A DNA stretch of 64,000 bases from Aldehydirespirator sp965221185 (GTDB lineage: Bacteria; Actinomycetota; Acidimicrobiia; Acidimicrobiales; Aldehydirespiratoraceae), in assembly GCA_965221185.1 (NCBI GenBank), contig OZ244866.1, positions 4,033,849 to 4,097,848 of the forward strand. The letters run 5' to 3'. Of the stretch, positions 40,533 through 49,188 are shown in pieces (position 1 is the first letter of the stretch; each line of letters starts with the position of its first letter). Made by a program: the position numbers and the translations under genes. Under the pieces are notes generated by a model. It was not told the origin of the DNA and did no database searches. It saw only the letters and a program-made list of their open reading frames with translations.

Positions 40533-43064
40533 ATGTTCGAGCGGTTCACCGACAGGGCCCGTCGAGTCGTGGTTCTGGCCCAGGAAGAGGCACGCCTCCT
40601 CAACCACAATTACATCGGCACCGAGCACATCCTGCTGGGACTGATCCACGAGGGCGAGGGCGTAGCGGCCAAGGCGCTGGAGTCGCTGGGGATCAGCCTC
40701 GAGTCCGTGCGCGGCCAGGTGGAAGAGATCATCGGCCAGGGCGGCAACTCGCCCAGCGGTCACATCCCCTTCACGCCGAGGGCCAAGAAGGTCCTGGAGC
40801 TCAGCTTGCGCGAGGCGCTGCAGCTCGGCCACAACTACATCGGCACCGAGCACATCCTGCTCGGCCTCATCCGCGAGGGCGAGGGCGTCGCCGCGCAGGT
40901 GCTGGTCAAGCTGGGCGCGGATCTGGCCAGGGTGCGCGAGCAGGTCATCCAGCTGCTCTCCGCCTACGGCGGGGTGTCGGGGTCGGCGCAGGGAGAGAAG
41001 TCCGGCGCCACCTCCGGTGGAGGCAGCGGGGAGTCGTCATCGGGCTCGCATGTGCTCGACCAGTTCGGCCGCAACCTGACCCAGCTGGCCCGCGAGAAGG
41101 CGCTCGACCCGGTCATCGGCCGGGGCCGAGAGTCCGAACGGGTGATGCAGATCCTGAGCCGCCGCACCAAGAACAACCCCGTGCTGGTCGGAGAGCCGGG
41201 CGTGGGCAAGACCGCCATCGTGGAGGGTCTGGCCCAGTCCATTGCGTCCGATGACGTTCCTGAGACGCTGCGCGACCGCCAGCTCTACACGCTGGACCTG
41301 GGCGCGCTGGTGGCCGGCAGCCGCTACCGGGGCGACTTCGAGGAGCGGCTCAAGAAGGTGCTCAAGGAGATCCAGAGCCGCGGCGACATCATCCTGTTCA
41401 TCGACGAGATCCACACCCTCGTCGGAGCCGGCGCGGCCGAGGGTGCCATCGACGCCGCCTCGATCCTCAAGCCGATGCTGGCCCGGGGCGAACTCCAGAC
41501 GATAGGCGCCACCACCCTCGACGAGTACCGCAAGCACCTCGAGAAGGACGCCGCGCTGGAGCGGCGCTTCCAGAAGGTGGTCGTGGACGAGCCGACGGTG
41601 GCGCACACCATCGAGATCCTCAAAGGCCTGCGCGACCGCTACGAGTCACACCACAGGGTCACGATCACCGACCAGGCGCTTGTAGCCGCGGCCAACCTCG
41701 CCGATCGCTACATCTCCGACAGGCACTTGCCCGACAAGGCCATCGACCTGATCGACGAGGCCGGCTCGCGCCTGCGGATGAAGCGCATGGCCACGCCGCC
41801 AGAGTTCAAGGAGCTCGAGGCCGAACTGGCCGACGTCATCTCCCGCAAGAAGGAGGCAGTCGAGGCGCAGCGCTTCGAGGACGCCGGCGAGCTGCGAGAC
41901 AAGGAGAAGCAGCTCCTGGCCCGCCGCGACACGCTCGAGGGCGAGGCCAAGGCCGCTGGCGTGGACCTCTTCGACGAGGTCGACGAGGAGGCCATCGCGG
42001 AGGTGCTGTCGCTGTGGACCGGCATCCCGGTCTACAAGCTCACCGAGGAGGAGACCAAGAAGCTGCTGCGCATGGAGGACGAGATGCACAAGCGGGTGGT
42101 GTCCCAGCACGACGCCATCTCCGCGGTCTCGCAGGCCATCCGTCGCACCCGGGCCGGCCTCAAGGATCCCAAGCGCCCGAGCGGCTCGTTCATCTTCCTG
42201 GGCCCGTCCGGCGTGGGCAAGACCGAGCTGGCCAAGACCCTGGCCGAGTTCCTGTTCGGCGACGAGGACTCCCTCATCAGCCTGGACATGTCCGAGTACA
42301 TGCAGAAGCACACCGTCAGCCGCCTGATCGGCTCGCCGCCCGGGTATGTCGGCTACGAGGAGGGCGGCCAGCTCACCGAGCGGGTCCGGCGCAAGCCGTT
42401 CTCGGTGGTGCTGTTCGACGAGATCGAGAAGGCCCACCCGGACGTGTTCAACACTCTGCTGCAGATCCTCGAGGAGGGCCGGCTCACTGACAGCCACGGC
42501 CGCACCGTGGACTTCCGCAACACGGTGCTGATCATGACCTCCAACCTGGGCACCGCCGATCTGCGGAAGGCCAACCTGGGTTTCACGAAGGCCGACGAGC
42601 GGGTCACCTACGAGCGGATGAAGGCAAAGGTGCAGGAGGCGCTCAAGCAGCACTTCCGGCCGGAGTTCCTGAACCGCATCGACGAGGTGATCGTGTTCCA
42701 TGAGCTGACCCAGGCCGAGGTGCGCCGCATCGTCGACCTGATGATCGTGCGCACCGCCAGCCAGCTCGGCGGTCAGGGCATGGGCCTGGAGCTCACCGAC
42801 GCGGCCAAGGACCATCTCGCCTCCTCGGGGTACGACCCCACGCTGGGAGCGCGGCCGCTGCGCCGGGCCATCCAGAGGCTGGTGGAGGATCCGCTGTCCG
42901 AGCGGCTGCTGCACAAGGAGTTCCGGGCCGGCGAGATAGTCATCGTGGACGTGGAGCCCGATCCGCTCAACGAGGGCGGGCTCATCGTGGTGTTCCGGGC
43001 CATCGAGGGCTTCGAGCCGCCCGAGCCCGAGCTAGAGCGGACCGCTGGCGAGGGCCACTTCTAA
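40533..43064 (+). CDS. clpC: ClpC unfoldase of the Clp protease
   Basis: An 843-residue double AAA+ Hsp100. Two Clp N repeats occupy about residues 1-145 (MFERFTDRARRVVVLAQEEA and the repeated HNYIGTEHILLGLI). Walker A of D1 is GEPGVGKTAIVEGLAQ near 220. A UVR-type helical insert (KKEAVEAQRFEDAGELRDKE) lies near 450. Walker A of D2 is GPSGVGKTELAKTLAEFL near 557. ClpC feeds unfolded proteins to ClpP. GGGAGG precedes the ATG. The TAA abuts repeat copy 7. Confidence 0.97.
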   Translation: MFERFTDRARRVVVLAQEEARLLNHNYIGTEHILLGLIHEGEGVAAKALESLGISLESVRGQVEEIIGQGGNSPSGHIPFTPRAKKVLELSLREALQLGHNYIGTEHILLGLIREGEGVAAQVLVKLGADLARVREQVIQLLSAYGGVSGSAQGEKSGATSGGGSGESSSGSHVLDQFGRNLTQLAREKALDPVIGRGRESERVMQILSRRTKNNPVLVGEPGVGKTAIVEGLAQSIASDDVPETLRDRQLYTLDLGALVAGSRYRGDFEERLKKVLKEIQSRGDIILFIDEIHTLVGAGAAEGAIDAASILKPMLARGELQTIGATTLDEYRKHLEKDAALERRFQKVVVDEPTVAHTIEILKGLRDRYESHHRVTITDQALVAAANLADRYISDRHLPDKAIDLIDEAGSRLRMKRMATPPEFKELEAELADVISRKKEAVEAQRFEDAGELRDKEKQLLARRDTLEGEAKAAGVDLFDEVDEEAIAEVLSLWTGIPVYKLTEEETKKLLRMEDEMHKRVVSQHDAISAVSQAIRRTRAGLKDPKRPSGSFIFLGPSGVGKTELAKTLAEFLFGDEDSLISLDMSEYMQKHTVSRLIGSPPGYVGYEEGGQLTERVRRKPFSVVLFDEIEKAHPDVFNTLLQILEEGRLTDSHGRTVDFRNTVLIMTSNLGTADLRKANLGFTKADERVTYERMKAKVQEALKQHFRPEFLNRIDEVIVFHELTQAEVRRIVDLMIVRTASQLGGQGMGLELTDAAKDHLASSGYDPTLGARPLRRAIQRLVEDPLSERLLHKEFRAGEIVIVDVEPDPLNEGGLIVVFRAIEGFEPPEPELERTAGEGHF

Positions 43065-43208
43065 GAGGCCGAGCGAATAGGCGCGAATCGCTAGGCGACT
43101 TTGCAAGGTGCGGAGCGAGGCCGTGGCCCGAGCGGCCCGTGAGCGCAGCGAACAAGAGCGGGGAACACACCGCCGTCCCGCGAGACGCTCGCGATCGATG
43201 TGCGCTCT
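43065..43208. repeat. dispersed inverted-repeat element, copy 7
   Basis: About 144 bp directly after the clpC TAA, forward orientation: left end GAGGCCGAGCGAATAGGCGC, core GAGGCCGTGGCCCGAGCGGC, right end around GCGATCGATGTGCGCTCTCT. Reading through it gives a false N-terminal extension (SEAVARAARERSEQER) to the next gene. The 124 bp from there to the next start contain nothing else clear. Confidence 0.8.
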
Positions 43209-43332
43209 CTCCAAGCTCCCGCTCGGGGCTGCCTCCGGGCGAGGGCTGTGGGCTGGGGCCGTGGCCGGTCGGTGCCAGGCTCTGATGCTGGGCGCGGCAG
43301 GAGCCGTGACGGGGCGGCGCCGCGGCGGTCCC

Positions 43333-44847
43333 ATGGCCGCTATGTGCCGGACGCTGCTGCTGGTCGCCGGTTTGACGCTGCTTGCAGCTGCCTGCCGGGT
43401 GGACACGGCGGTGGAGGTGAACATCGACGATGACGGCTCTGGTGTGGTGACGGTGGTGTTCGCGGCCGATGCAGACGCGGTGGCCCGCGTGCCCGAGCTC
43501 GCTGAGGGGCTGCGTCTGGACGACGCGCGCGACGCCGGTTGGGCCGTGGACGGCCCGATCTCGCGCGGCGACGAAGGGGTGGAGGTTCGGGCTGTCAAGG
43601 AGTTTGAATCCTCGTCGCAGCTCCCCCTAGTCCTCGCGGAGATCGTCGGCGAGGGCGTGATCTTCTCCGACGTGGTCCTCGAGCAGACCCGGTCATTCGC
43701 TGAGAGCACCTATGCGTTCCGCGCCGTAATCGATCCGGCGCCGCCGGTGGAGGCCTTCAGCGACGGCGCCCTGGCCGCCATCTTCGGCGGCCAACCCTTC
43801 GGCCGGCCGCTGGAGGACCTGATCGCAGAGGCCGGCCGGCCCCAGGACTCTCTGGGGCTGCGGTTCTCGCTCACGCTGCTCGACTTCGACGACGCCTTCA
43901 GCGCCTCGTCCGCGTCGCCGCAGGCCGACCTCGCCCCCGGAGCGCCCGAGATCGAGGGCTCCACGGCCATCTGGCGGTTCTCGTACGGAGATCCCCGAGC
44001 GGAGATCAGCGCCTCCACGACGTTGCGGGACACCATGGCGCCCTTATGGCTCAACATCGCCCGGGCCGCCGCCCTCGGCTTCGGCCTCGTGGTGCTGGGC
44101 GTGGCCGTGGCGTGGGTGGTGGCCCTGGTCCGCACTCCCAAGGGCAGGGGGAGGCGCGCCACCCGCCGGCGCCAGCAGCGGGCCGCGGCCCGCGAGGCCG
44201 AGGCCAGCCGTCCCCGCAAGCGGCTGCTGCGCCTGCTGGTCGTGGACGTGCACGGCGTGATCGTTCGGCCCACCGATCCGCTGGAGGGCCTGCTGTTGCC
44301 TGTCATCCTGGGCGAGAATCCCGACGTCGACCCAGACCTGGTGCGCGACCGGCATCGCAAGCTGGTGTTGGGCCGTCTAACGGCCGAGGAGTTCTGGAGC
44401 GATCTGGGGCTGGGGCCGATCGGGCGTGAGGTGGAGACCCGCTACCTGGCGTCGTTCAAGCTGGTGCCGGGCCTGCACCCGTTCCTGGACCGGACCGCGG
44501 GCCGGGGCCTGCCGGTCGCGGCCGTCGGCAACCAGTCCCGGGAGTGGGGTATGCGCCTGCGGCGCATGGCTCAGCTCGAGGACTCGGTGTCGTCTTGGCT
44601 GGTGAGCGGAGAGGTGGGCGCAGCGCTGCCCGAGCGACCTCTGTTCGAGGCGACCCGCCGCGTGATGTCGGTGGACCTCTACGACTGCCTGTACCTGTCG
44701 AGCATCCCGGAGTTCTTGGACGCCGCTTCCGACATGGGGATGGCCACCGGCTACTTCGCGGCCAGCCCAGAAGATGTGCGGGAGACCGAGCACACGCTGA
44801 TACGGGGCTTCGACGACATCCTGAGAGGCCGGTCCACCGGCCCCTGA
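43333..44847 (+). CDS. lipoprotein (LppM-like) joined through a membrane helix to a cytoplasmic HAD-like domain
   Basis: A 504-residue fusion. A lipoprotein signal runs through residues 1-21 (lipobox LAAAC). The outer part (about 22-235) begins CRVDTAVEVNIDDDGSGVVT, like LppM/DUF3153. A transmembrane helix follows at about 238-262 (AALGFGLVVLGVAVAWVVAL), then a basic linker and a HAD-like domain from about 298. In the HAD part the DxDG motif is LVVDVHGVIV, with the second aspartate replaced by histidine, and the later acidic motif is YLSSIPEF, so phosphatase activity is doubtful. ATG 43333 is chosen over frames running through the repeat. Confidence 0.75.
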   Translation: MAAMCRTLLLVAGLTLLAAACRVDTAVEVNIDDDGSGVVTVVFAADADAVARVPELAEGLRLDDARDAGWAVDGPISRGDEGVEVRAVKEFESSSQLPLVLAEIVGEGVIFSDVVLEQTRSFAESTYAFRAVIDPAPPVEAFSDGALAAIFGGQPFGRPLEDLIAEAGRPQDSLGLRFSLTLLDFDDAFSASSASPQADLAPGAPEIEGSTAIWRFSYGDPRAEISASTTLRDTMAPLWLNIARAAALGFGLVVLGVAVAWVVALVRTPKGRGRRATRRRQQRAAAREAEASRPRKRLLRLLVVDVHGVIVRPTDPLEGLLLPVILGENPDVDPDLVRDRHRKLVLGRLTAEEFWSDLGLGPIGREVETRYLASFKLVPGLHPFLDRTAGRGLPVAAVGNQSREWGMRLRRMAQLEDSVSSWLVSGEVGAALPERPLFEATRRVMSVDLYDCLYLSSIPEFLDAASDMGMATGYFAASPEDVRETEHTLIRGFDDILRGRSTGP

Positions 44848-45215
44848 CCGTCGTCGCTGGTTCCGGTGAGGCCGGTCGATTCTGGTCCAGAGGTGTTGGC
44901 TGACCTGGGTCCGGTGGGCCGCGAGCCGGCGCGCCCGCCCGGCGGATAACGCACTGCCGCGCCCCTTCTTGAGTTGCAGCCCCGTGTCCAGTACCCGGTT
45001 GCCGCAGACCGTGTTGTCATTTGCGCCAACGTTGGATCAAACTGCAACTTATGAATCAGACGAACTGCTCGCAAGACGCCTCACACATGGAACTTCCCGC
45101 CGGTGACACCCTTGACGGGATCGGTCGCAGGATCTGACGGATGAGGCCGAGTGGCCGAGTCGATGAGCCACGTCGAGGTGGCTGACTAGCCGTGAATGTC
45201 GGCCGCTGACGGACG
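44848..45215. other. 368-bp intergenic region before the LacI-like pair
   Basis: No gene is supported here. It contains the operator-like palindrome at 45026-45035. A stretch near 44887-44920 (GTGTTGGCTGACCTGGGTCC) resembles one after the second LacI gene (GTGTTCGCCGACCTGGGTCT, about 47244), possibly a duplicated flank. Longer frames upstream of 45216 do not encode a helix-turn-helix. Confidence 0.6.
45026..45035. promoter_or_regulatory. palindrome resembling a LacI-family operator core
   Basis: CCAACGTTGG is a perfect palindrome centred on CG, the usual arrangement of LacI/GalR operators, about 180 bp before the LacI-like pair. TTGTCA just before it could be a -35 box. The match rests on symmetry and position only. 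Confidence 0.35.
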
Positions 45216-46055
45216 ATGACGACGAACAGAGACGAGACGACGACCGGAACGGGCATCGTTGGTGTGGTCGGCCACGACCTGAGCGCCCCCTGCTTCGTGG
45301 ATTTTGCCGAGGGTCTTCGGCACAGGATCCAGGAGACTGGTCGGATCCTGCTGTTGGCTAGTGCCGAGGGCGATGCCAGGCAGTTGAGCGAGGTGCTGGA
45401 GTCGCTCCGGTCGGTGCACGCAGAGGGCGTGATCGTTTTCGGAGACGTCGGCTGGCGCGCCCGGCTGGCAGAATTCGCCCGCCACGGCCCGCCCGTGGTG
45501 GTGGTCGGCGATTGCGTCGAGGCCTCCAACGTGGCCTGTGTGGGATTCGACGCCGAAGCGGTGGCGCGCTTGGCCGTGGAGCATATGGCTGGGACCGGGC
45601 GGCGCCGTATAGGCATGATCGGGCTCCGAGGCCTGCCGCCGGGACATCGCCCTTCGGAGCAGGACTTCCTTGCGGCTGCAGAAGCTGCCGGTGTGCATGG
45701 CGCGACAGTGAGGGCCGAAGCGACCGTCGAGGGGGGTGGGGCCGGGTTACGCGCCCTCCTTGAGCGCTACCGGGGCATGGACGGCGTCTTGGCTCACAAC
45801 GACCTCATGGCGGTAGGCGCCATTCGAGCGGCAATAGCCCGCGGCATCCGGGTCCCCGGCGATATCGCCGTGGTCGGCGCTGATGACACCCCGATCAGCA
45901 CACTGGTGACTCCGGCGCTGACCACCGTGCGTTTCGATCGCAACCGCCTCGTCGAAGCGGTGACCAGCGCTCTCGGCCAACTCACTGACACTCCAGGCTG
46001 CCGGCCCGAACCCGTCGTCGTGCCCGCCGAGTTGGTCGTGCGCGAGTCAGCTTGA
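45216..46055 (+). CDS. LacI-type ligand-binding domain without a DNA-binding domain
   Basis: A 279-residue protein aligned along its length with the sensor domain of the LacI regulator that follows: GIVGVVGHDLSAPCFVDFAE, EGVIVFGDVGWRARL, VVVVGDCVEASNVACVGFD, GVLAHNDLMAVGAIRAAIARG, DIAVVGADDTPISTLVTPAL and the ending VVVPAELVVRESA. The usual 60-residue helix-turn-helix and hinge are missing, and none is visible upstream in any frame. It could be a sugar-binding sensor that forms heterodimers with the next gene product, or a decayed regulator. Confidence 0.78.
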   Translation: MTTNRDETTTGTGIVGVVGHDLSAPCFVDFAEGLRHRIQETGRILLLASAEGDARQLSEVLESLRSVHAEGVIVFGDVGWRARLAEFARHGPPVVVVGDCVEASNVACVGFDAEAVARLAVEHMAGTGRRRIGMIGLRGLPPGHRPSEQDFLAAAEAAGVHGATVRAEATVEGGGAGLRALLERYRGMDGVLAHNDLMAVGAIRAAIARGIRVPGDIAVVGADDTPISTLVTPALTTVRFDRNRLVEAVTSALGQLTDTPGCRPEPVVVPAELVVRESA

Positions 46056-46173
46056 CCCAGTCGGTCGCCAGACCTGGGCGCCGGACGGTCGGTGGGTCCC
46101 GCGATCATCTTTAAGAATGCCTACTATTAACACCCATGTATGGTTGGCCGCGGCAACAGCCTCGGGAGTGTCC

Positions 46174-47220
46174 ATGGGCGACGTCGAACTAGACCCTGTG
46201 GGAGGTGAGTCAGCCGGCCCCAGGAAGGCCGTGAAGGCGGCAACGCTTCACGATGTGGCTCGAAGGGTTGGCGTGACGCCGCGCACGGTGTCGAGGGTGG
46301 TCAACAGCGAGGGCGGCTACTCCGAGGCCACGCGCCAGAGGATCCTTGTCGCAATCAAGGAGTTGCGCTACCGCCCCAACCTGCTGGCCCGAGGCCTGAT
46401 AACACGTCGGAGCGGCACCATCGGGCTGGTCGTCAGAGACATGGCCGACCCCTTGTTCCTGGCGCTGGCCGCGGGCGTCCAGGACAGAGTCCGCGAGCAG
46501 GGACGCACCATGTTCTTCGCGGGCTCGGGCAACGACGCCGACCGCCAGAGCGAGGTGCTCGAGTCGCTCTGGTCGCACGCGGTGGACGGCATGATCGTGG
46601 CCCCCGTGGGGGACTCGTCGCATCAGTTGGTCGACTACAGCCGGCGCGGTGTGCCCATCGTCGTGGTCGACAGTCTCGTCGATGCGGCGAATGTGGCCTG
46701 CGTGCTGTTCGATCTCGAGGCCGGCGCCCGGCTCGGGGTCCAGCACATGCTCGATGCCGGGCGGCACCGCATCGGCATCATCGGATCGGCCACCTCGTCG
46801 CATGCTCTCTGCTCGGGCGAGGAGGGCTCGGGCGGTGCCGTCGCGGCGGCCTCTGACGCCCGGGCGGCGCTCGTGCAGGTGCAGCCGACCGTCGACGGCG
46901 GCGCAGCCGGCCTGCAGGAGTTGCTTGAGATGAGTCCCGATGTCGACGGGATACTGGCCTGCAACGACCTGGTTGCCATCGGAGCCATGGGCGCGGCCCG
47001 AGCCTGCGGCCGGCGCGTCCCCGAGGACATCGCGGTTGTCGGCTTCGACGACATCGAGTTCTCCGCCCTCGTGACCCCGGCGCTCACCACGGTCCGCCTC
47101 GACTCCTCCCTGCTCGTTGAAGCAGTCTCGGCTGCGCTTCACAGGCTCATCGAGCATCCCGACGAGCAGCCCGACCCGGTGGTCCTGCCCGTTGAGCTGG
47201 TCGTGCGCGACTCCGCGTAG
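46174..47220 (+). CDS. LacI-family transcriptional regulator
   Basis: A 348-residue regulator. The helix-turn-helix ATLHDVARRVGVTPRTVSRV lies near residues 23-42, then the hinge and the sensor domain (GTIGLVVRDMADPLFLALAA, DGILACNDLVAIGAMGAARAC, DIAVVGFDDIEFSALVTPAL). ATG 46174 has GGGAG nearby; an upstream ATG at 46117 would add 19 residues. TACTAT at 46122-46127 could be a -10. The effector is unknown; no sugar transporter or catabolic operon adjoins. Confidence 0.92.
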   Translation: MGDVELDPVGGESAGPRKAVKAATLHDVARRVGVTPRTVSRVVNSEGGYSEATRQRILVAIKELRYRPNLLARGLITRRSGTIGLVVRDMADPLFLALAAGVQDRVREQGRTMFFAGSGNDADRQSEVLESLWSHAVDGMIVAPVGDSSHQLVDYSRRGVPIVVVDSLVDAANVACVLFDLEAGARLGVQHMLDAGRHRIGIIGSATSSHALCSGEEGSGGAVAAASDARAALVQVQPTVDGGAAGLQELLEMSPDVDGILACNDLVAIGAMGAARACGRRVPEDIAVVGFDDIEFSALVTPALTTVRLDSSLLVEAVSAALHRLIEHPDEQPDPVVLPVELVVRDSA

Positions 47221-47318
47221 CGCCCGATGACGCGGGCTGTGGACGTGTTCGCCGACCTGGGTCTGGGGGGCGGCGTGTCGACCCCCGGGTCCGCCTGACG
47301 CCACAGAGTCCAGCGGCC

Positions 47319-48110
47319 CTACTGCTTGGGCCCGGCGGCGTCGCGATCGGTGGCGGTGTCGGTGAAGCGCTCCCGTACGTGGCCGTGCTGCTCGCCGCCG
47401 TCGACGGTCAGGCACTCACCGGTTACCGCCTCGGTCTCTAGCAGGTACCGCACAGCCCGACCGGCCTCCTCGCCGCCGCTCCAGCGGCCGAGCAGCGTGC
47501 GGCGCCGCAGTCTCTCGACCTGGTCGGGTCCGAACTTGGCGGGCGGCATGGTGGGGCCGAGGGCCACCGCGTTGCAGCGCACCGTTGGTGCTAGCTCTAT
47601 CGCCACCTGGCGGGTCAGCGCTAGGAGCGCCGCCTTGGCCACGCTGTGGGCGGCCCGGCCGGACCAGGGCTGCCAGGCCGAGAGGTCGACGATGTTGACC
47701 ACCGCCCCCCCGTCCCGCTCGAGCATGGACGGCGCGACCGCGTTGGTGAGGTGGAACGGCCCGTGCAGCACCACGTCGAAGGTCTGGTACCAGGTCGCAG
47801 TGTCGTCTGTGGGGAACTCGTCGAGCGCGAACGCGGATGCGCTGTTGACCAGGGCATCGATGGGCCCCAGGCGGCCGGTCACCACCTCGGCCAGCCTGGC
47901 GGCTTCGGCAGGCTCGGCCAGGTCGACTCTGAACGCATCGGCGTCGACGCCGTAGCCCCGCAACTCCTCGACCGTCCTGGTCGCCTGGTCGTTGGATCGG
48001 TGGTATGCGATGGCGACGTTGGCGCCCGCCCCGGCGAGCGCGAGGGCGATGGCCCGACCGACGCGGTGGGCGCCGCCGGTCACCAGCGCGACCCGTCCTG
48101 GAAGCTCCAT
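47319..48110 (-). CDS. short-chain dehydrogenase/reductase with an altered active-site tyrosine
   Basis: A 263-residue SDR. The NAD(P) motif is ALVTGGAHRVGRAIALALAG, followed by VDALVNSASAF-type sequence and VDLSAWQPWSGRAAHSVAKA. The usual YxxxK is HSVAK here, so lysine is kept and tyrosine is histidine. The pattern AHRVGRAIALALAG plus NSASAF is closest to pteridine-reductase-like (FolM) SDRs. The C-terminus runs past the fold by about 25 hydrophilic residues. It is convergent with the LacI gene and divergent from the oxidoreductase at 48182. Confidence 0.85.
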   Translation of the reverse strand: MELPGRVALVTGGAHRVGRAIALALAGAGANVAIAYHRSNDQATRTVEELRGYGVDADAFRVDLAEPAEAARLAEVVTGRLGPIDALVNSASAFALDEFPTDDTATWYQTFDVVLHGPFHLTNAVAPSMLERDGGAVVNIVDLSAWQPWSGRAAHSVAKAALLALTRQVAIELAPTVRCNAVALGPTMPPAKFGPDQVERLRRRTLLGRWSGGEEAGRAVRYLLETEAVTGECLTVDGGEQHGHVRERFTDTATDRDAAGPKQ

Positions 48111-48181
48111 CCGCTAAAGCATGGCAGACCGCTCGGGGCGTGGTTCCCACCGGCGGCTTGGGCGGCCCTAGTGTCGGCGTC

Positions 48182-49159
48182 ATGGTTCAGTTGGCCTGCA
48201 TGGTGATGCCCGAAGGACCGGTCGACGCGGTTGTGCGGGCCGCGGTGGCGGCTGAGGGGCTCGGGTGCGGCCGGGTTTGGATCCCCGACGAGGGCTTGGC
48301 GGCCCGGGAGTGCTGGGTGACCCTGGGAGCGGTTGCCGCGGCCACGAGCTCGGTCGAGATCGGCACCGGCATCACCAATGCCTACACCCGCCATCCGGGG
48401 ATGACGGCGGCGGCTGTCGCCACCCTGGACGAGGCGTCGAGCGGGCGGGCCGCGCTGGGGATCGGCGCGGGTGGGGCCCTGACCCTCACGGCGCTGGCGA
48501 TCGAGCGCCGCGCACCGATCAGGGCGATGCGCGAGCTGGTGACCACCAGCCGGGCGCTGTGGTCGGGCGAGACCGTCGACTGCGAGGGCGTGGCCGGCGG
48601 GTTCCGTCGGGCCCGCCTCGGCTATGGCCGCCCCGACATTCCGATCTGGGTGGCCGGGCGAGGCCCGCGGGTTATGCGGCTGGCGGGAGAGCTGGCCGAC
48701 GGTTTCATCATGTCGTTCGTCCACAAGGAGCTGATCGGCGAGCACGTGGCTGCGATCCGCGGCGCCGCCGACGAGCACGGCCGGCCCCACCCCCGGCTGT
48801 GCTACATGACCATCCTGGCCACGACCGACCGGGTCCGGGAGGCCGCTCGGGCCAGCCTCACCTTCCGGCTCGTCGATTCCCCCGACTCGGTCAAGGCCAG
48901 GATCGGCCTGGATCCTGGCACCGAGGCGGCCATCCGCCAAGGCCTCTCCGACGGCGGCCCGCCGGCCGCGGCCCGATTCGTGCGCGATGACTGGGTCGAC
49001 GCCTTCGTGATCTCCGGAACTGTGGACGAGTGCCGCTCGGAGCTGGCCGCGCTCGTGGCAGCCCACGGGATCGACGAGTTCCAAGTCTCGGTCAACGACC
49101 TTCACTCCGCGGCGGAGGATCTGGCGCTGGCAGTCGAGATAAGCCGCAGCTCAAGCTGA
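48182..49159 (+). CDS. F420-type luciferase-like oxidoreductase
   Basis: A 325-residue paralogue of the gene at 16089, sharing MVMPEGPV near the start, the IGTGITNAYTRHPGMTAAAV block, GIGAGGALTLTALAIERRAP and IWVAGRGPRVMRLAGELADG, and the RLVDSPDSVKARIGL tail. ATG 48182 is preceded by 70 bp separating it from the divergent SDR. The substrate is unknown; F420 use is inferred from the family. Confidence 0.88.
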   Translation: MVQLACMVMPEGPVDAVVRAAVAAEGLGCGRVWIPDEGLAARECWVTLGAVAAATSSVEIGTGITNAYTRHPGMTAAAVATLDEASSGRAALGIGAGGALTLTALAIERRAPIRAMRELVTTSRALWSGETVDCEGVAGGFRRARLGYGRPDIPIWVAGRGPRVMRLAGELADGFIMSFVHKELIGEHVAAIRGAADEHGRPHPRLCYMTILATTDRVREAARASLTFRLVDSPDSVKARIGLDPGTEAAIRQGLSDGGPPAAARFVRDDWVDAFVISGTVDECRSELAALVAAHGIDEFQVSVNDLHSAAEDLALAVEISRSSS

Positions 49160-49188
49160 GATGGTGGCGGGCCTGCGGCTCGATGGGT

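Noticed and set aside
43108..43332. Shared SEAVARAARERSEQER peptide as a real protein motif
   Set aside because: It is the translation of the dispersed repeat, found in three unrelated frames and in repeat copies with no gene.
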